A stretch of 64,000 nt of DNA from Malaya genurostris (taxonomy: Eukaryota > Arthropoda > Insecta > Diptera > Culicidae), in contig NC_080572.1 in NCBI RefSeq assembly GCF_030247185.1, forward strand, positions 212,255,435 to 212,319,434. The letters are read 5' to 3'. The position numbers and the translations under genes are program-made. Below, piece by piece: positions 9,871-20,850 of the stretch. The notes under the pieces are model-generated. The model was given only the letters and a program-made list of their open reading frames with translations. It was not told where the DNA came from and did no database searches. Positions within the stretch are counted from its first letter, which is position 1. Each line of letters starts with the position of its first letter.

Positions 9871-10383
9871 CCAGGACTTATCGTACAGCAGCTAGAAGCA
9901 ACCAAATATATTGGTTTATGATCGCCTATAGCGAACCATGGAAGGTTTTATTTTAAATGTTTTAATCATTTAAATCCCACGAGTTGCGAAGAATGAAATC
10001 GTCCACTTCGCCAGAGCTTCGCTTAACACAATAAGGGCAAAACCCGAGATATTCCGGTCACGACTGCATTGTTCAATCTACTGCAGCCATTCAGTCATCG
10101 GCACGGTAATACACCTTGACTTGGGAGTTCCTATTTTAGTGGCCTTTTACGATATGGAACAGAAAATCAATGGATCAATGGCCGAGCAGACGTAAATACA
10201 CGACGTGCTCTCTTGTTAAGAGTTTCCTCGGAAGTGACGAAACTCTCGAAACTAATATTTCACGGTGTAAAAAGTGCTTTGCCCCCCATAGCTGCCGCTC
10301 CTGAATATAACTTACTATTGAGAAGATATAACCAAAGATAAACTCAAGACCACGAAGTCCCATATAAATCAATGAAAAATTTT
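9871..10383. other. Spacer, nothing recognised
   Basis: No coding motif or repeat pair was identified on either strand. Confidence 0.4.
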
Positions 10384-10534
10384 TATGCGGTTTTTTTTTA
10401 CGCGGCTTTTTTTATGCGAATTTTCAGAGTTATGCGGTTTTTTTTTATGCGAAGTTTCAGAGTTATGCGGTTTTTTTATGCGGTTTTTTTTAATGCGGTA
10501 CGTAAATTCGTATAAAAAAAGACTTCAGTGTACT
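10384..10534. repeat. Degenerate TTATGCGGTTTTTTT direct repeats
   Basis: Four to five imperfect copies of a motif like ATGCGGTTTTTTTATGCGAA, spaced by TTTCAGAGT, ending at TACGTAAATTCGTATAAAAA. This pattern looks like one end of a DNA element, but the matching opposite end was not found. Confidence 0.6.
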
Positions 10535-10779
10535 GTAATCTTGAACCGCTTAACTCAGTAATGGCAAAGATAAATAATAAAGACACGTATGAGCAAACAA
10601 ATATTTAAAAAAAAATCTGGTTCGTTCCCGGTACTTTCTAAAATGACCGCACCCACCGCTTGGTGGAGCGCGAGATTGATTGCAATGTTATCATTTCGAC
10701 CAAAGTGTGCCATAAAATCTCGATATATACAAATGAGCTAACGAATCGAAAGGGTTCTCACTGTTTGACATTTGCATTA

Positions 10780-10872
10780 TGAATGTGATGATGGGAACTC
10801 AGCAGTGATTTGGATGGTGACGGCTTTGGTGTTGATTTGGCCGGTCTTCCACTGGCTTCGCGGTATTGAATA
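10780..10872 (-). other. Short AT-hook-like coding fragment
   Basis: The minus strand encodes ASGRPAKSTPKPSPSKS in an open stretch. The same GRPAKSTPK peptide occurs at 19143-19270 on the minus strand. The surrounding 10535-11300 region has no other recognisable gene. I do not know the source protein. Confidence 0.35.
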
Positions 10873-11301
10873 CGTTGCTGCAGTCGAATTTATTGACTTC
10901 TCATCCACTAAGCAACGTTTATTGGCATTAAACAGTGCCATGGCTAACAGAACCAGAGAACCAAAATTTTTACTTATATGACGGATGTATTGAAGCCGTC
11001 AAATGTCCACGTGTTGCATATCACCAGAGATGCCAGGTAATATAATAAGTTTAGCTAGCTAAAAGAAAAGATCGCACCAAAACCAAAATTCTGTAATTTC
11101 TAACGAATTCTGCAAACAATCGGTGTTTCAGAAGTCTGTAAAAAGTCTTTAGACGAAAAAAGATTTACATGTTAACCAAAATATTTGGTAATTTGATTTG
11201 GCAAATCTGTATATCACTGACAATTTTTGTCGAAAAAAAATGGGATGCCGGTAACCGAACAGCTATGGAGGCCGGTAACCGAAATCGGTAGACATTTTAA
11301 A

Positions 11302-11355
11302 AACTTTTATGTTGATTTTCACGCAATTAAAATTTGTTTTGAGTGCAGCAAAAAG
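11302..11355 (+). repeat. Left part of repeat F, split by a SINE and a LINE
   Basis: GTTGATTTTCACGCAATTAA and the following bases match 28748-28800. The same repeat resumes at 11573-11620 after the SINE, and again at 15910-15960 after the R1 element. The paralogue at 28748-28935 shows the uninterrupted order. Confidence 0.8.
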
Positions 11356-11369
11356 TACAAGCGTTTGTC

Positions 11370-11572
11370 CCGGGTTGGCGGTTCAATGCATAGGACGCTG
11401 GTCTTACAAGCCAGTTGTCGTGTGTTCGAGCCCCGACCTGGAAGGATTCTTAGTGTCAGTAGGATCCATAGTACTAGCCATGCAATGATTCTGTACACTA
11501 AGAATCGGCTGCGAAGTCTGTTGAAACAGAAAGGCCAAATTCCACAAAAGGAATGTAGTGCCAGAACTTTGC
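11370..11572 (+). repeat. tRNA-derived SINE, copy 1
   Basis: Starts GGGTTGGCGGTTCAATGC and has a B-box-like GTTCGAGCCCC near 11424. The body contains TTCTTAGTGT facing ACACTAAGAA. The target duplication is approximately TTTGTC (11364-11369 and 11573-11578). A second, more diverged copy is at 30770-30960 in the same orientation. The paralogous empty site near 28798 supports the insertion. Confidence 0.82.
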
Positions 11573-11616
11573 TTTGTCTGTTTGCTTTGGTATTCGGAAC
11601 TGAAAGAACGCGCTGC

Positions 11617-11620
<4 letters not shown>

Positions 11621-11684
<64 letters not shown>
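11621..11684. repeat. (AC)n microsatellite, 32 repeats
   Basis: 64 bases of perfect AC repeat directly abutting the 5' end of the R1-clade element. A shorter CACACACACACA run follows that element's poly(A) at 15910-15921. Confidence 0.97.
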
Positions 11685-11686
<2 letters not shown>

Positions 11687-12308
11687 GGCAGCAGGGACTA
11701 GTCCAAGGGCTTAACGACCCCTCCCCATGGCCACTGCGAGTTAGGGGGCCTGCCTAGGATGTGGTGGGGTTCGGCAGTGGGCTCTGTTGAACTTCTATAA
11801 AAAGCTGCATGTGTCCGCAAGTAGGCCCTAGCAAAGCGACTGTGTACCGCTCAAAGCACACAAGCCCAGCAGGAGTGCCAACCGGCACATCAGGTTCGAT
11901 ACCAGTAAGACCCTGATTATTATATACTGGCCACGGCGAACAACAACGGACATGATGCGGATAACGGATCGGATGACAATGATGGGCTGACATTCGTGCT
12001 GTTCTGTTCCCTGAGTAAGGAAGGGTGATACCGACTTGAAACGGCGAGCGGGCCAACAGTACGTCTGCCTCCGTCCCGTTAAAACCTTGGCAGGCCTCCG
12101 GGTACGTTCAATATTCGCACCAATTAAGGTGGGTTGTAGGCCCAGTTGAGAGCACTCCTGGCTTACGCTGATCCGGCTCTGGACACGAACCCTATGAAGG
12201 TACGTGTTCAACCCTCGCTAGGCCTCCCTGCTCGCAAAGATAACCTAGGGATCATAAGCGACTACTACAACGAGTGGAGATAGCGGCCCGGAGTGGGGAC
12301 CCTGAAGA

Positions 12309-13711
12309 ATGGAAGTAATCGAAATCGAAGTTGAGAAAGAAGTGACAAATCCGTTTGTCAAGAGTGGCTTGGTGAGGACACCGCCGCAGCAAACCCAGCA
12401 GGTGCAAAAGCAGCACACGAACGAGCAGCAGGCTCAGCAGCAGGGTCAGCAGCAGTATAGCGCGTGGACGAAACCACCACAACCACCGAGAGTAGAGCCA
12501 GCGAAAAAGTTGGTGGACTAGCTGCACGAGTATGTGCATAAGAGAAGTAACGTGCACAAAGACATCAAGGCGTTGGTAATTAAGCTCCAAGGCGCTCTTG
12601 GCTCTGCTGTAAAGGAGTGGAAAAACGTAGTGCAGAGAGCAGAAGCTGGGGAGAAGGAGTTGTTAGCGGCGAAAACTGCTTTAGAGGCACGTCGCGCAGC
12701 GCAAATGCAAAGGGCAGAAGCCGACACAGCTACGAGGGAGGTCAACACGGCGAGTAGTGTCCCCCCTGGGGTGCAGTCCACGCCCTTCTTCACACCAAAG
12801 AGGCCAAGGGCATCGCCTGGAGATGTTAGACCAGGTGGTCCCAAGAGACACAAGGATGCCCGTGTCACTGGAGCTAAACTACCACCAGAAGCAACCGACG
12901 CGGTAAACAGCCGCACTGAATGGCAGGTCGTCGGCAAAAAAAAGGAGAAAGCGAGCAAAAAAAAAACCCGCCCAAAAAACGTAAGGTCGTCAGGACGAGG
13001 AATAAGAGCGAGGCTGTCATCGTCAAAGCGAGCGACGACTCGTACGCCGAAGTCCTACGCGCTATGCCGATGAACCCGGATCTTAAGGAGCTAGGGGAAG
13101 ACGTGCAAAAGGTCAGGCGCACTCGTAATGGTGAGATGCTTCTCGAGCTGAAAAGAAACCCCAAAGCAGGCAGCATCTCGTACAAGGAGCTTACCGAGAA
13201 AGCCCTCGGAAACAAGGTGGACGTAAGAGCCTTGTGCCCGGAAGCGACTCTCCGGTGTAAAGATCTGGACGAGATTACTACGGAGGAGGATGTAAAATTA
13301 GCCCTGAAGGAGCAATGCGAGCTAGGAGAGGTCCAGATGACCATCCGTATCAGGAATGGACCTGACGGCACCAAGGTAGCCTCAATTAAGCTGCCAGTAG
13401 ATGCAGCTAATAAAGCGTTGAAAGTGGAGAAAATACGTGTGGGTTGGTCTGTGTGCCCACTGAGCGTTTCCCAGCTACCGGACGTGTGCTTCAAGTGTCT
13501 GGGTTTTGGTCACTTCGCACGGAACTGTCAAGGGCCGGATAGGAGCAAACTATGCAGAAGGTGTGGCGAGGAAGGTCACAAGGCAAAGGATAGCACGAAG
13601 CCTCCGAAATGCCTAATTTGCGCTGCCACGGGGGATAACAAACATCCTACAGGCGGTAGCAGATGCCCGGCCTTCAAACGAGCGAGTGCAACGAAGTCCC
13701 AGTGGAGGTAG
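12309..13711 (+). pseudogene. R1-clade ORF1 (gag), with stop and frameshift
   Basis: Starts at ATG 12309 with a Gln-rich N terminus and has an in-frame TAG at 12519-12521. It reopens in the same frame to about 12960, where a run of A residues marks a frameshift into the frame ending at 13711. The C-terminal half carries zinc knuckles: CFKCLGFGHFARNC, then CRRCGEEGHKAKDS in which the final Cys is replaced by Ser, then CLICAATGDNKH. Gag of this clade binds element RNA and telomeric or repeat targets. It overlaps the start of ORF2 by about 49 bases. Confidence 0.85.
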
Positions 13712-15201
13712 TGCAAATCAACCTCAACCACTGTGATACGGCACAACATCTTCTGCGGCAATCTGTTGCGGAACATAGATGCGATGTTGCGATAATTTCG
13801 GAGCCATACCAAATTCCACCCGGAGATGGAAACTGGACATCAGACGGAGCCAAAACAGCAGCGATATGGGCAGTGGGAAAATACCCCATTCAAGAAGTGG
13901 TGCACTGCGCAGATGAAGGGTTTGTTATAGCCAAAATCAACGGAGTCTTCATCTGTAGTTGTTATGCACCTCCACGATGGACGATCGAACAGTTCAACCG
14001 GATGTTGGACAAACTAACGGAAGAGCTAACCGACCGAAGACCAGTAGTAGTAGCTGGTGACTTCAATGCCTGGGCGGTCGAATGGGGCAGCCGCCTCACG
14101 AACTCAAGGGGAAGCAGTCTTCTGGAGGCCCTAGCTAAGCTGAACGTAGATCTTGCCAATGACGGTACCACTACCACCTACCGTAAGGATGATCGAGAGT
14201 CCATCATAGATGTCGCTTTCTGCAGCCCGGGAATGATAAGGAGCATGGACTGGAGAGTGTGCGAAGAATACACCCACAGCGATCACCAAGCGATCCGGTA
14301 TTGTGGTGGACGCGACTCGCAGGTGGAATCAAGCAGAACGCAGTTTGGTGAGCGAAAGTGGAAAACAGAGAACTTTAACAAGGACGTATTTGTGGAAGCA
14401 CTGAGGCTCGAGCGCAACACAATAAACCTCAGCGCGGAAGAGCTGACTGCAACACTATCACGTGCGTGTGATGCAACCATGCCTAGAATGGGAAAACCCA
14501 GAAATGAGCGACGTCCGGCGTACTGGTGGAATTCGACGATCGCTGACCTGCGGGCACGTTGTCTACATGCCAGGAGAAGGATGCAGAGAGCTAGAAACAG
14601 CGGCGAAAGGGAGGAAAGAAGGTTGCCCTATAGAATAGCAAGAGCCGCACTCAACAAGGCAATCAGGCTCAGCAAGAAAGAGTGTTTAGAAGAGCTGAAC
14701 AACAACGCCAACGAGAATCCGTGGGGTAATTCCTATAAGATGGCCATGGCAAAGATGAAAGGTCCAGCAGTTCCACCGGATAGGTGCCCGGAAAGGATGA
14801 AAACTATAATCGAGACCCTGTTCCCGAAGCATGAGCCTACGATATGGCCGCCAGTACTGTACGACGTACAGGATGTCCGCGGCGACGAAATCCGAGTATC
14901 AAACGAGGAGCTGCTTGCTGTAGCGAAAGCCTTACCGGTGAAGAAGGCTCCAGGCCCGGACGGTGTTCCAAATGTGGCCCTTAAAGCTGCGATTCTGGAG
15001 AATCCAGACATGTTCAGGACTACATTCCAAAAATGCATGGAGGATGGTAGTTTCCCTGACATCTGGAAGCGGCAGAAGCTGGTGCTGCTACCAAAGCCAG
15101 GCAAACCACCCGGCGATCCATCAGCATATAGGCCTATATGCTTGTTGGACACAGTCGGAAAACTGCTGGAGAGAGTGCCGGGGAACTCTCCGTCGGTGTA
15201 G
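13663..15201 (+). pseudogene. R1-clade ORF2: endonuclease intact, reverse transcriptase truncated
   Basis: The endonuclease domain spans roughly residues 12-210: VVQINLNHC, IISEPYQIP, AGDFNAWAVEWGS (about residue 131) and SDHQAIRY (about residue 206). A linker with YWWNSTIADLRARC follows, then the start of the reverse transcriptase (KKAPGPDGVPNVALK near residue 427; RPICLLDTVGKLLER near residue 500). The frame then runs directly into the 3' repeat region, so the YxDD active site and everything after it are deleted. Full-length R1 ORF2 is about 1,000 residues; 512 codons remain. The start at 13663 lies inside ORF1. Confidence 0.87.
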
Positions 15202-15650
15202 TCTAGATCTTTCATCGGGGATTAGACGAGTAGATCGTAGCGTAGCACCGTTAAGATAGTCGGGGCACCAGTGAACCGGAAGCCATCCTCAAACCGGCAT
15301 CATTGGATCGACCCAGGCATCCTTACGGTCGGGCCGTAGACGGGTATCGAAAACGTCGGTTTCGGGAGAACTTCCATCGTCGGGGAACTCTCTGTCGGTG
15401 TAGGCTAGATCCATCACCGGGGACTAGTCGAGCAGACGCCACAACACCGATTCGAGTCGTCGGGGCATCAGCGAACCGGACGCCATGCTCCAACCGGAAT
15501 CGCAGAGCAGACCTCGGCACTCCTTCGGGTGTCCCGCGTGGCGTAAAAGGGGAAACTCTCAGTCGGTGTAGGCTAGATCCATCGTCGGGGATCAGACGAG
15601 TAGTGCGGCGCGACGTAGCGGCATTGGGTTGTCGAAGCGCCAAAGGTGGA
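15180..15650 (+). repeat. Three tandem repeats in the R1 element 3' region
   Basis: Units begin at 15180, 15382 and 15549, each with GGGGAACTCTC-like start, GTCGGTGTAGGCTAGATC and CGGGGATNAGACGAGTAG. Spacing is 202 and 167 bases. Units diverge after about 65 bases. They belong to the element's 3' untranslated region or distal ORF2. Confidence 0.85.
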
Positions 15651-15960
15651 TCGAGAGGGATAAAGATAGAAACTCAGGAGCTCATTTTCTCCCAAACGAA
15701 GAAGTGCATGAGCACAGCCTCCCCCGAAGTATTGAGCTTAGCTTAGTTCCGGGGGGATCAAGGCAAGATGTCCAATGTGTTATAGTGGGTAAGGTTCAGC
15801 CAGTCCCACTCGCTGGTTCACAATAGCGGTAACTTGTCAACTACTGAGCGCGTGAACTGGGAAAGTACATAAGTAGGTATTTCACCTTGTAAAAAAAAAT
15901 AAAAAAAAACACACACACACATTGCATTTGTCGGAATTTGTGGGGTGCCGGCAATCTTCC

Positions 15961-18540
15961 GCTACATGAAAAATCATAGATCATTCAATCTTAAGTTTAT
16001 ACTTTCTCTTCAGTTCATTTTGATATGGTCTATGATAAGCTACCTAGGGTATATTTGCCTAAAATGAGGTTATTGATCGAAACACTGAAATTGGATGAAA
16101 AGTATTAAAAATGATATAGTTTTCTGGTTCCGAGTAAACAAAACAACTGGCTGCAATTAGCGCATATGGCGATCAAGGAGATTACTTTTCACCCCACTTA
16201 GCTTATATCAAAAAACGGCTTTTCCTAACAAAAAAAATGCCGTGAGACTTACAGTAGGTTTTCAATTATTTACTAAACCATTATTATCGGTAGCTGAAAC
16301 AACTTAAACAAAACAATCTTGGTTTCTTCAACTTGCTACTTCGTGACAGAGAGATTAAATAATTAATCAGTGAGAAACTTTAGCGTATCAGAATTTCGTA
16401 TACAACCAAGCTATCAAAGCAAAGAACATCGTTTCACTCTTTAATTCTTAATCAGTCTTTCTTCTGTTCAGTCATTCGCGGTTCCTTTGATTGAGAATTC
16501 AGTTACTCAGTCAGCTGTCCCTATCATCCAACGAGAGATGTCAACAAAACAGGCCTGGCAGCAGCGGAAATACATCACCAGATCAGCTCGCTCCACGATA
16601 GTCTTTTTTTTTTCAGAAAGGATTTTATATGCTTTCTTCTGAAACAGGCCCGGGTTTTTGTTCGAGATAGTATAGTATGATGTTCACATGGTCAAACAGA
16701 CGATAAAAGCAACTCACGCAATCAGTGCTGAATTGTAATGCTGAGTGTTTATATTTTACAGGCAATATTTGTTAATTTGTTCTTCAGGCTGATATTCTCG
16801 AATCTGATGCACTGCATTCCATGGAGAAAGTTACCCATCCACCAAGATTAGTGGTCCACCTCTTTTGGTCCGAATAGTGGACCCATTTTCACTGTTCCCA
16901 TTTGACAGAACACATTTGCATGTAAATTACAAAATACCACTCACATTCCGTTGGGGTTTTCGTTGGCGCTGTGTCAACATTCTGGTCCCAGATAATATGC
17001 TGTTAGATGTCATTTCTGCTTTCTTCTTTTTTACGCAAGATTATCGTATCCTTCCATTGACAAAAGCTACCCCCAGTTCAATTGCTGCTACGAGCGGAAC
17101 AAAGTTGAACAGTTAATTCGCGAGGTCTCGTTCCGATACAGAACGACTGTCCGATTCACCAAAGCTACGAAAAGAGATGAAAGAAAATGACCTAGATTAT
17201 ATCCTCAAAGAGCTTCCGCGCTCCTTTCAAGTTAATCGAAAAATATTGACGGTAGGGAAAAAGAAATAAAAAAAATCCACTTTGGTCAAGTTGAATTTTT
17301 TATCGTTGCCTAGCAATTACTGTGCCCTCCATGCTTCAGATGAAACTAATGCTTTTCCTGACAAATGAGTTGGATCCGAAATACAGTTTTTGATTCATGA
17401 GATCGAAAGTTACAGGTCTTTTCCATCGTATCCAAGCTACTCAGTTACTTAAAAATAACGAACGAAGTACATAAAAAGAGATACATCAAAAATGAAAGGA
17501 AATGAATTTTGCCGTAACGTGACATCTTTTGTGCTTTTTGTACGAAGAGAGTGCTAAATAATACTTCGTTCGTATTTTGGTATGTTCAACGGTGTCGTCG
17601 TCCTGCCAACAATGAAAATCAATATCTTCATAAATATTTAAGAAAAGCTTACAATGCCTTCGTCCTTTGTTATAAATCCTGCTACGCGACATTCGTCATG
17701 GAAAATGTGTCCGTGAAACAGAGATGATCCAGGTAAAATGAACAAGTTAGGAACAACAACAACAAAATGCTGTAGCTTAGCTAAAACGAACAGAATTTCA
17801 AAATTGAATCATCGTCATCACTCGTGTTCGGAACGAATGATTTCGGACAGTTTTGAATTAAGCTTATTTAGAGTAAACCGTTTAACCCGATTTTCCTTAC
17901 AGCTAGCCCACATGTACGATTGAGATATGAAAAGGTACAAGGCCCGGTCCGCGCGAAAATCATCAGCGTAGAAGAAAAATTGTGTAACACTAGAGAGCAA
18001 CTGAATTGATGGACTTCCCTTACCGAAAAAAAAGGAAAAAGCAACGTATACCTTAGGCTGTGAATTCAATTTAGAACTCACGAGCATTACATAGCATCAG
18101 AAACACGTTCCTTCCGCCAAGACCGGACGTATTTTGAGAAATTTAATATAAAGTTTACGTTGATGCTGATTAACACCGCGAATTACGTCCTCGTTTAGTC
18201 ACGGTTTTGGCAGTTTCGCTGCGTACAGCGGAAAAGTTTCCCGAGTGAATTTGAATTACGAAACAATATTTGTTTCAGAATTTTGCAAGCAGCCATTAAG
18301 TGACTGAAAAAATTTAAAAAAATTTCTGTGCATATTAGATATTGAAGCTTGTCAGTCAACGTTGTTTACAAAGAGCTACTGAGTTCTGAACTAAACTGGT
18401 GTACTAAACGAAAACTTACTAACTTAATCTTTAATTGTTCAAGTAATTATTATTAAAGCAACTGTTCGCATATGCTTCATTCTATTTTAATTTATTTAGT
18501 GGAAAGTCAAAATTTATGCTTAGGACGCATAACCATTCAT
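15961..18540. other. Long region without recognised genes
   Basis: About 2.6 kb with no transposase or reverse-transcriptase motif, no repeat shared with the rest of the window that I noticed, and only short frames (83 codons at 16865, 68 at 17486). It is the least repetitive stretch here. It could be unique intergenic or intronic DNA. Confidence 0.45.
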
Positions 18541-18546
18541 ATTTCC

Positions 18547-18763
18547 TTTACGTTTCTTATTGGACTCGTCAGTGTATAACCGTTTATGTTAAACTAGCAT
18601 GCCACACACCAGTACAATATCAACCACATAGCAATCGTAATAATTTTGCTTTTTGCAGAACTGCGGTGCAAACTTAAGTGGCACAAACATAACGTTTGAT
18701 AAGCGGTTTATGCTAGATGGCATAAGCTGTTATGCATTGACAAGTCGAAGACGAAACGTAAAA
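18547..18763. mobile_element. MITE C, full copy
   Basis: Inverted ends of about 45 bp: TTTACGTTTCTTATTGGACT and the complement of GACAAGTCGAAGACGAAACG. Related single ends (TTTCGTCTTTGACTCATCAG) recur at 7895, 45207, 47405 and 47650. Adjacent CCAAAACTTGTTTCGTCC (18783-18800) matches 47540-47560 in the opposite orientation, so the mobile unit may be larger. Confidence 0.65.
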
Positions 18764-19142
18764 CGTATAGCTAGCTACCTAGCCAAAACTTGTTTCGTCC
18801 GAGACGTCTGATTCGACATTACACATCTGTGTAACAGCAAAAAGTGTTTTGCAAATAGTAAGGGAGAGTGTTCGATTACCGACACCCTTTTATTTTAAGC
18901 TCATAACTTCTGACTTAGTGCAAATTATGTGGACATCTATACATCAATAGAAAGCTAAAGTCCCTAGCTAACAACTGATTAAGAACCTAAGTTGATTCAT
19001 TTGATAGAAAAAAAAAATCAATTTAGTAAAGCGATAAATTTTGGCCATTTCAAAAAAGGTGTTCGGCACCACAAGAAATTTTACTAAAAATGGAAAAAAT
19101 ATAAGTAATGACTGATGTTATTCAAAGAAAAAACAGAATTTT

Positions 19143-19270
19143 TGTTTTTAGAAGCGTTTTGAACAAAAGTCTTTATTGTCCGATGGTGACTTCGCCTTGG
19201 CTCTTTTGGTGGATGATTTGTAAGGTGGAGCCTTTGGTGTTGATTTGGCCGGTCTTCCACGTTTTTTCAC
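19143..19270 (-). other. AT-hook-like C-terminal coding fragment
   Basis: The minus strand is open for 40 codons and ends in a stop: KKRGRPAKSTPKAPPYKS, then KRAKAKSPSDNKDFCSKRF. KRGRP followed by basic residues is the AT-hook signature of proteins binding minor-groove AT DNA. Upstream the frame closes where the DD37E copy starts. GRPAKSTPK is shared with 10780-10872. The gene of origin is unknown: it may be a TE protein tail or a captured host exon. Confidence 0.4.
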
Positions 19271-20475
19271 TCTTCTCTAACCACTTGTGCAGTTGTTTAT
19301 TCGTTTTCATTAGTTTGTTTCGAAATGCGTGGACTTTCAGCAGAACAACGTCGTAAAATTGTGTACAAATGGTGCACAGAACGCGGACTGTCACTGAGAA
19401 AGATAGCAAAAATGGAAGGAGTAAGTGAAAAAGCCGTGCGAATTGTAATCAGTAAGTTTGGTGAGGATAACATCTTTGAGGATAAACCGAAAACAGGTCG
19501 AAAAAAAGGTCCTGCTAACCCTCACTTGGATAAACGTATACTGAAGGCGTTCGAGCAAAAGAAGGAGGTTTCAGTTCGGGATGTGGTCAAAAAAGTGGGC
19601 ACTTCGAAGTCAAATGTTTTTCGTGCTAAAGAACGTTTGAATCTTCGAACCTATAAGAAGCAGAAACAACCAAAACGTAGTCCGAAACAAGAAGCATCGA
19701 TCAGGCCGAGGGTTCGAAAGCTGTACAATACGATTCTTGCTGGAAATTTGAACTGCATAATCATGGACGACGAAATCTGCGTGAAACTCGATTACAAATC
19801 CTTGCCGGGACCACAATATTATGCCGTGAGAGAAGGGCAAGTATAAGACCAGTCCGAGACATCGATTGAAGTCGAAAAGTTTGGTAAGAAAGCTATGGTT
19901 TGGCAAGCAATTTGTAGCTGCGATAAGATTTCGAAACCCTTCATCACCACTGCTTCAATGAACAGCGAAATATACATCAAGGAATGTTTACAAAAACGAC
20001 TTCTACCCATGATTAGAAGCCACAAGGATCCTGTTGTGTTCTGGCCAGATCTTGCTTCTTGCCACTACTCGAAATCAACGGTAGAATGGTATACTACCAA
20101 AAATGTCACTTTCGTCCCAAAAGAGATGAATCCACCAAATTGCCCACAACTTCGACCAATTGAGGAATGTTGGGCATTAACGAAGGCATATCTTAGGAAA
20201 CATGTCTCGGCAGCCGAAACCATTCAACAGTTCGAAAAAGATTGGAAAAAAGTGTCAAAACTTGTCGCCAAGAAGTCTGTACAGAATTTAATGAGGAACG
20301 TTCACAAGAAGGTGAGCCAGCTAGTCTACAATGGCTAAGTAGCAAATGTTGAGAATAATATCCTGTTGTTGTAGTCTATTATTATCAATATATCGAATAA
20401 AATTCGAATATCTAACACTTGTGAATTATTTACAGCGAAATCAAAATGCATCCATACTTTCTGGAACAGTCTTTA
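19267..20475 (+). mobile_element. DD37E (ITmD37E-type) transposon, copy A
   Basis: About 1.2 kb homologous to the copy at 54505-55740. The right terminal repeat (CCATACTTTCTGGAACAGTC to 20475) is present. The left one is missing: homology to copy B begins at CACTCTTCTCTAACC. The right end abuts a LINE 3' fragment. Confidence 0.9.
19325..20338 (+). pseudogene. DD37E transposase with a single premature stop
   Basis: A 337-codon frame interrupted only by TAA at 19844-19846; both halves are in the same frame. The N-terminal helix-turn-helix segments are GLSLRKIAKMEGVSEKAVR and VRDVVKKVGTSKSNVFRAK. Catalytic motifs are IIMDDE, FWPDLASCHYSK and LRPIEECWALTKAYLRK. I count 37 residues between the second Asp and the Glu, which defines DD37E, a mosquito group in the Tc1/mariner superfamily. 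Length matches the family (about 335-345 aa). It is the best preserved of the DD37E copies here. Confidence 0.9.
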
Positions 20476-20850
20476 GATATTCATCGCCGTACTCTTCGTT
20501 TGCACCCATTTCTTAGAATACCTTCATCTAGAACTAAGTACGGTTATTACAAACCTTTGACTAGTATGTGCCTCCTATTTAATAATTGCTGCAATGTATT
20601 TGACCTTCATCATTCTCGTAATGTTAAAAAAAAGCTGTTCCTCAGTTATCTGTCTCGATAGGTTCTAGTAACTAGAATATTATGTTTAGTATGAGTTTTA
20701 TCTTATATCATTGTATAATTTCTAGGTTTCAGTTTTAAGTTATTATGTATTATTTGGATCATTGTAATCTGGAAGAGGAAGTTTTATGCCTGTTGGAGAG
20801 AAAGCTAAACTGGGCATTAACCTGTTCCACAATAAACAATAAACAATGCA
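20476..20850 (+). mobile_element. 5'-truncated LINE 3' end
   Basis: From the junction with the DD37E right end, the plus strand reads IHRRTLRLHPFLRIPSSRT and then CLLFNNCCNVFDLH to a stop at 20661. This resembles the C-terminal tail of Jockey/CR1-like reverse transcriptases. It is followed by a 3' untranslated region ending in AATAAACAATAAACAAT (20832-20848). A similar style of tail occurs at 53418-53508. Clade is inferred. Confidence 0.6.

Larger units (their letters stand above)
11685..15910 (+). mobile_element. Mino-like R1-clade retrotransposon inserted in (AC)n
   Basis: A non-LTR retrotransposon with a 624-base 5' leader (11685-12308), gag ORF1, endonuclease/reverse-transcriptase ORF2, 3' tandem repeats and a poly(A)-rich end (15891-15910). 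The 5' end joins (AC)n and the 3' tail is followed by CACACACACACA, so the target was an AC microsatellite. That is the specificity reported for Mino elements within the R1 clade. GC content is visibly higher than in surrounding DNA. Most of the reverse transcriptase and the rest of ORF2 are deleted near 15174-15180, so the copy is non-autonomous. Confidence 0.88.

Noticed and set aside
11404..11682. Cys-Val repeat ORFs over the AC tract, and similar ones at 50556-50936
   Set aside because: Simple translation of dinucleotide microsatellites.
12252..13494. Long minus-strand ORFs across the R1 gag region
   Set aside because: Antisense shadows of ORF1 and ORF2; no motifs of their own, whereas the plus strand has zinc knuckles.
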